7,548 nucleotides of DNA from Heyndrickxia sporothermodurans (lineage in GTDB: Bacteria; Bacillota; Bacilli; Bacillales; Bacillaceae_C): NCBI RefSeq assembly GCF_016785185.1, contig NZ_JAEKDY010000144.1; one strand, written 5' to 3'. Below, one piece after another: positions 5,853-7,548 of this stretch (position 1 is the first letter of the stretch; the number at the start of each line of letters is the position of its first letter). The notes beneath the pieces were generated by a model. That model searched no databases and had not been told where the DNA came from. It saw only the letters and a program-made list of their open reading frames with translations. The translations under genes were made by a program, and so were the position numbers.

Positions 5853-6992
5853 GTGGATCAATCATTTGAAACGAAAATCGTTCATCATTCATTAAAAAAG
5901 ACCAATCATATTCGTAGTAAAACGACACCAATCTTTCAAACTTCTGCTTTTACTTTTAGTTCATTAGAAGAGCTTGAAGGTTTTTATCAAGGTGATGAAT
6001 CTTACTTATATTCGAGAACGGGCAATCCAAACACGGATGAACTAGGACAAATGGTAGCAAACCTTGAAGGGGCACCAAGTGGGGTAGCTACTTCTTCGGG
6101 GCTATCAGCAATACTAGCTGGTCTGTTATCGGTTGTTTCATCTGGTGATCATATCGTTGCGGCTGAAGATATTTATGGTGGTACACACCATTTGTTAAAG
6201 GAAGAATTAAAAAATTTAGGAATTGAAACATCCTTTGTAAACTTTGCTGATCAAACTGCCATCCGAGATGCAATACTGGAAAATACAAAACTATTATATT
6301 CCGAAACGGTTACAAATCCCTTTTTACGTGTGGAACAGATTGATACACTAGTAAAACTAGGTAAGGATTATAATTTATATACAATGGTAGACAATACCTT
6401 TGCCACACCATATTTGCTAAATCCCTATCAGGAGGGCATCGATATTGTCGCTCATAGTGCGACGAAATATTTAGGCGGCCATAGCGATGTGACGGCGGGA
6501 GTTGTTGTTGGTTCCGAGGAATTAATGACGAAAGCACGTCAAAAAGTAGTGAATCTCGGAAGTAATTTAAGTTCTTTTGAAGCTTGGCTAACTTGTCGCG
6601 GCATAAAAACATTAGCATTACGGATGGAACGTCAATCCGCAAATGCGAAACAATTGGCAGACGCACTCTATCAAAATTCAAATATCAAAAAAGTCTATTA
6701 TCCCACCGATCTTTCCAGTAAAGGAAATGGGGCAATTGTCACAATTGAATTAGCTGACACATGTGACATCCATCGATTCTTTTCATCGTTGGGCTGGGTG
6801 AAAATTGTACCTACGTTAGCCGGAGTTGAAACGACCGTATCCTATCCGTTAGGCACATCCCACCGAGCACTTTCACTCGAAGAACAGCAGAACATAGGAA
6901 TCAACCAACAAGTTGTTCGTATTTCGATTGGAATTGAGGATGCTGAGGATATCATTAAGCAATTTGATGAAGCCATTCATGCCTCGATTTGA
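5853..6992 (+). CDS. PLP-dependent trans-sulfuration (Cys/Met metabolism) enzyme
   Basis: This 379-residue protein belongs to the fold-type I family of cystathionine gamma-synthase, cystathionine lyases, O-acetylhomoserine sulfhydrylase and methionine gamma-lyase. It starts at GTG 5853 with AGAGGTG upstream. Visible motifs are YSRTGNPN (53-60; Tyr53 and Arg55 contact the phosphate of the neighbouring subunit's PLP), ATSSGLSA (79-86), VDNTFATP (179-186; Asp180 binds the pyridine nitrogen), and SATKYLGGHSD (202-212; Lys205 forms the PLP Schiff base). Arg356 in VVRISIGIED is the usual carboxylate-binding arginine. Two parts differ from standard members: the stretch after VYYP (281-284) is about a dozen residues shorter, and the usual ESLxxHP-type substrate loop reads GVETTVSYPLGTSHR (324-338). 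Which reaction it performs (gamma-synthase, sulfhydrylase or lyase) cannot be decided from sequence; a role in methionine or cysteine metabolism is likely. Confidence 0.88.
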   Translation: MDQSFETKIVHHSLKKTNHIRSKTTPIFQTSAFTFSSLEELEGFYQGDESYLYSRTGNPNTDELGQMVANLEGAPSGVATSSGLSAILAGLLSVVSSGDHIVAAEDIYGGTHHLLKEELKNLGIETSFVNFADQTAIRDAILENTKLLYSETVTNPFLRVEQIDTLVKLGKDYNLYTMVDNTFATPYLLNPYQEGIDIVAHSATKYLGGHSDVTAGVVVGSEELMTKARQKVVNLGSNLSSFEAWLTCRGIKTLALRMERQSANAKQLADALYQNSNIKKVYYPTDLSSKGNGAIVTIELADTCDIHRFFSSLGWVKIVPTLAGVETTVSYPLGTSHRALSLEEQQNIGINQQVVRISIGIEDAEDIIKQFDEAIHASI

Positions 6993-7048
6993 AAATTGAC
7001 TTCTTCTGAAAGTTCCATTGCTTTAAACAATGTTGAAACGCAGAGTGA

Positions 7049-7182
7049 ATTGGAGCGGAAGGAGCTTGACTCCGACGGGACATAGAGGAAAAGTCGAGAC
7101 CCCACAGGCGCAAGAGCGCCGAGGAGGCTCGACTTCTCACCGCGAAAAAGCAGGTTCCTGCAGCGGAAAGGAACGGTCACCG
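7049..7182. repeat. G+C-rich palindromic repeat element (Bacillales-type intergenic repeat)
   Basis: This stretch is much richer in G and C than its surroundings and is built of nested inverted repeats. AAGTCGAG (7091-7098) pairs with CTCGACTT (7128-7135), enclosing GGCGC (7107-7111) paired with GCGCC (7116-7120) around a 4-base loop. GTTCC (7154-7158) pairs with GGAAC (7170-7174). The blocks attggagcggaagg, gagacccc, caggcgc, gcgccgaggaggctc and gcagcggaaa match a family of intergenic repeats I recall from many Bacillaceae genomes, usually ending in a TGGAGCGGAAA-like block; this copy looks diverged. Short open frames across it are artefacts of its composition. Whether it is a mobile MITE-like unit or a structured RNA is unknown to me. 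Confidence 0.65.
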
Positions 7183-7215
7183 TCTATTCTTAGAAAAAAT
7201 TTTTATAAAAAAAGG

Positions 7216-7245
7216 TTGACGAAGTAACAATTCGTCTACTATAAT
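7216..7245 (+). promoter_or_regulatory. Sigma-A promoter driving the SAM riboswitch transcript
   Basis: TTGACG (7216-7221) and a perfect TATAAT (7240-7245) are separated by 18 bases. Transcription should start near 7252, about 40 bases before the riboswitch core. The promoter also contains an inverted repeat, gacgaa (7218-7223) and ttcgtc (7231-7236), overlapping the -35 box and spacer, which could be an operator. Confidence 0.8.
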
Positions 7246-7292
7246 GCAAAACAAGAGCAATTTAAAATTTTCTAAAAAAACTAAATGAATCA

Positions 7293-7406
7293 CTCTTATC
7301 GAGAGCGGCGGAGGGACTAGGCCCTTTGATGCCCGGCAACCTTCAAGCATTTTGCTTGAAAAGGTGCTAATTCCTACAGATCCTTTAAAGATCTGAAAGA
7401 TAAGGG
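7293..7406 (+). ncRNA. SAM-I (S-box) riboswitch aptamer
   Basis: This aptamer binds S-adenosylmethionine and normally turns off methionine, cysteine or SAM-related genes when SAM is plentiful. Helix P1 is ctcttatc (7293-7300) with gataaggg (7399-7406). The core carries the S-box signature blocks: gagagcggcggagggac, then GGCCC, TTTGATGCCCGGCAACC, and later AAGGTGCTAATTCC. P3 is ttcaagca (7342-7349) with tgcttgaa (7353-7360). P4 is cagatc (7377-7382) with gatctg (7390-7395). All conserved blocks expected for ligand binding look intact. A promoter lies just upstream on the same strand. The controlled gene would be to the right, beyond the window. A clear SAM-switchable terminator/antiterminator pair is not evident downstream. 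Confidence 0.95.
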
Positions 7407-7449
7407 GAGGAACCTATTGATTAGAGGCTGGGACAAAACCCACCTCTGA
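7403..7449 (+). other. Shine-Dalgarno-like site and 10-codon mini-ORF at the 3' edge of the riboswitch
   Basis: aggggagg (7403-7410) is a strong Shine-Dalgarno-like sequence overlapping the 3' strand of P1. A TTG follows after 6 bases (7417-7419), opening a frame that ends at TGA 7447-7449 (10 residues, MIRGWDKTHL). It could be chance, or the surviving start of a gene displaced by the repeat that begins at 7423. I would not call it a gene. Confidence 0.25.
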
Positions 7450-7510
7450 GATGAAAAAGCCGGTGAATTTTTACGACGAGTAAAATTTCACCGGCTTTGA
7501 TTATTTTTTG
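7423..7510. repeat. Hairpin-rich intergenic repeat next to the SAM riboswitch
   Basis: Two stem-loops lie in tandem. The first pairs agagg (7423-7427) with cctct (7443-7447) and tggg (7429-7432) with ccca (7439-7442), with one bulged C and a 6-base loop. The second is the long stem at 7456-7498. The opening GAGGCTGGGACAAAAC recalls a common intergenic repeat of Bacillales and Staphylococcus genomes (GxGxTGGGACAxAA..., often with a CGACGA loop; recalled, not searched). The rest of the window after 7510 (38 bases) shows nothing I can name. Confidence 0.5.
7456..7510 (+). terminator. Strong terminator-type hairpin downstream of the SAM riboswitch
   Basis: aaagccggtgaatttttac (7456-7474) pairs with gtaaaatttcaccggcttt (7480-7498) in 18 of 19 positions around the 5-base loop gacga. 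A T-rich tract with six T residues (7504-7509) follows after a few bases. On the opposite strand the stem is followed by a T-run as well (aaaaa at 7454-7458), so it may act both ways. It lies about 50 bases after helix P1 and should stop the transcript unless disrupted. Confidence 0.75.
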
Positions 7511-7548
7511 AATAAAAATAAGGACCACTTCTGATAAAATTAAGTTAC

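Noticed and set aside
7016..7032. Small inverted repeat cattg/caatg as a terminator for the PLP-enzyme gene.
   Set aside because: The stem is only 5 bp and no T-run follows; no convincing terminator directly follows this gene.
7030..7227. A 65-codon + strand frame and overlapping minus-strand frames at 6955-7180.
   Set aside because: They cross the G+C-rich palindromic repeat, lack ribosome binding sites and have Arg/Ser/Gly-rich sequence expected from the repeat; they do not look like proteins.
7420..7548. Open minus-strand frame at the right edge that might be the end of a gene entering the window.
   Set aside because: Most of it runs through the hairpin repeat, the readings differ by frame, and no family motif is recognisable in the last 38 bases.
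1..7548. CRISPR arrays, tRNA or rRNA genes, toxin-antitoxin or defence genes.
   Set aside because: No regularly spaced direct repeats, no tRNA or rRNA sequence blocks, and no matching protein motifs were seen.

Overview
The window reads as chromosomal DNA of a low-G+C, Gram-positive, endospore-former-type bacterium (order Bacillales). The closest feel is Bacillaceae or the Lysinibacillus/Ureibacillus/Caryophanaceae side, but the genus cannot be fixed from sequence alone. Supporting signs are strong AGGAGG-type ribosome binding sites, TTG and GTG starts, a Bacillus-type lipoprotein cytochrome c-551, the order yitT-family gene - cccB - ftsE - ftsX that I recall from Bacillus subtilis, and a SAM-I (S-box) riboswitch. 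Every intact gene lies on the + strand.

Layout. Bases 1 to about 127 are the right-hand end of an IS3-family insertion sequence: the last 31 codons of its transposase and then the element terminus. It abuts the C-terminal scrap of a YitT/DUF2179 membrane-protein gene (about 124-301), which also appears frameshifted. cccB (350-721) follows and ends at a clear intrinsic terminator. A 350-base gap then carries a good extended -10 promoter and an inverted repeat in the leader. It leads into ftsE (1073-1759) and ftsX (1749-2633), which overlap by 11 bases. A hairpin without a T-run separates ftsX from a secreted coiled-coil M23 peptidase gene (2709-4058), which ends at a terminator. A 14-bp perfect inverted repeat precedes a cardiolipin synthase gene (4300-5745). 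Its terminator runs directly into a near-consensus sigma-A promoter for a PLP-dependent trans-sulfuration-family gene (5853-6992). The last 550 bases hold no protein gene that I can support. They carry a G+C-rich palindromic repeat element, a sigma-A promoter, a SAM-I riboswitch, and a second hairpin-rich repeat with a strong terminator.

How the parts fit. FtsE (ATPase) and FtsX (permease-like transmembrane partner) form the membrane machine that gates cell-wall hydrolases. The adjacent gene encodes a PcsB/EnvC-like coiled coil fused to an M23 domain with all its zinc and catalytic residues, so this is a likely FtsEX-controlled peptidoglycan endopeptidase set. CccB is a membrane-anchored electron carrier, cardiolipin synthase modifies the membrane, and the PLP enzyme belongs to sulfur amino acid metabolism. 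The SAM riboswitch points to a methionine- or SAM-related gene beyond the right edge, but its downstream region is occupied by a repeat-like terminator hairpin and its expression platform is unclear.

I do not see a wholly new multi-gene system. The most curious material is non-coding: the G+C-rich repeat, the S-box with its odd downstream region, and the perfect inverted repeat before cls. The FtsEX-M23 arrangement is also worth attention.
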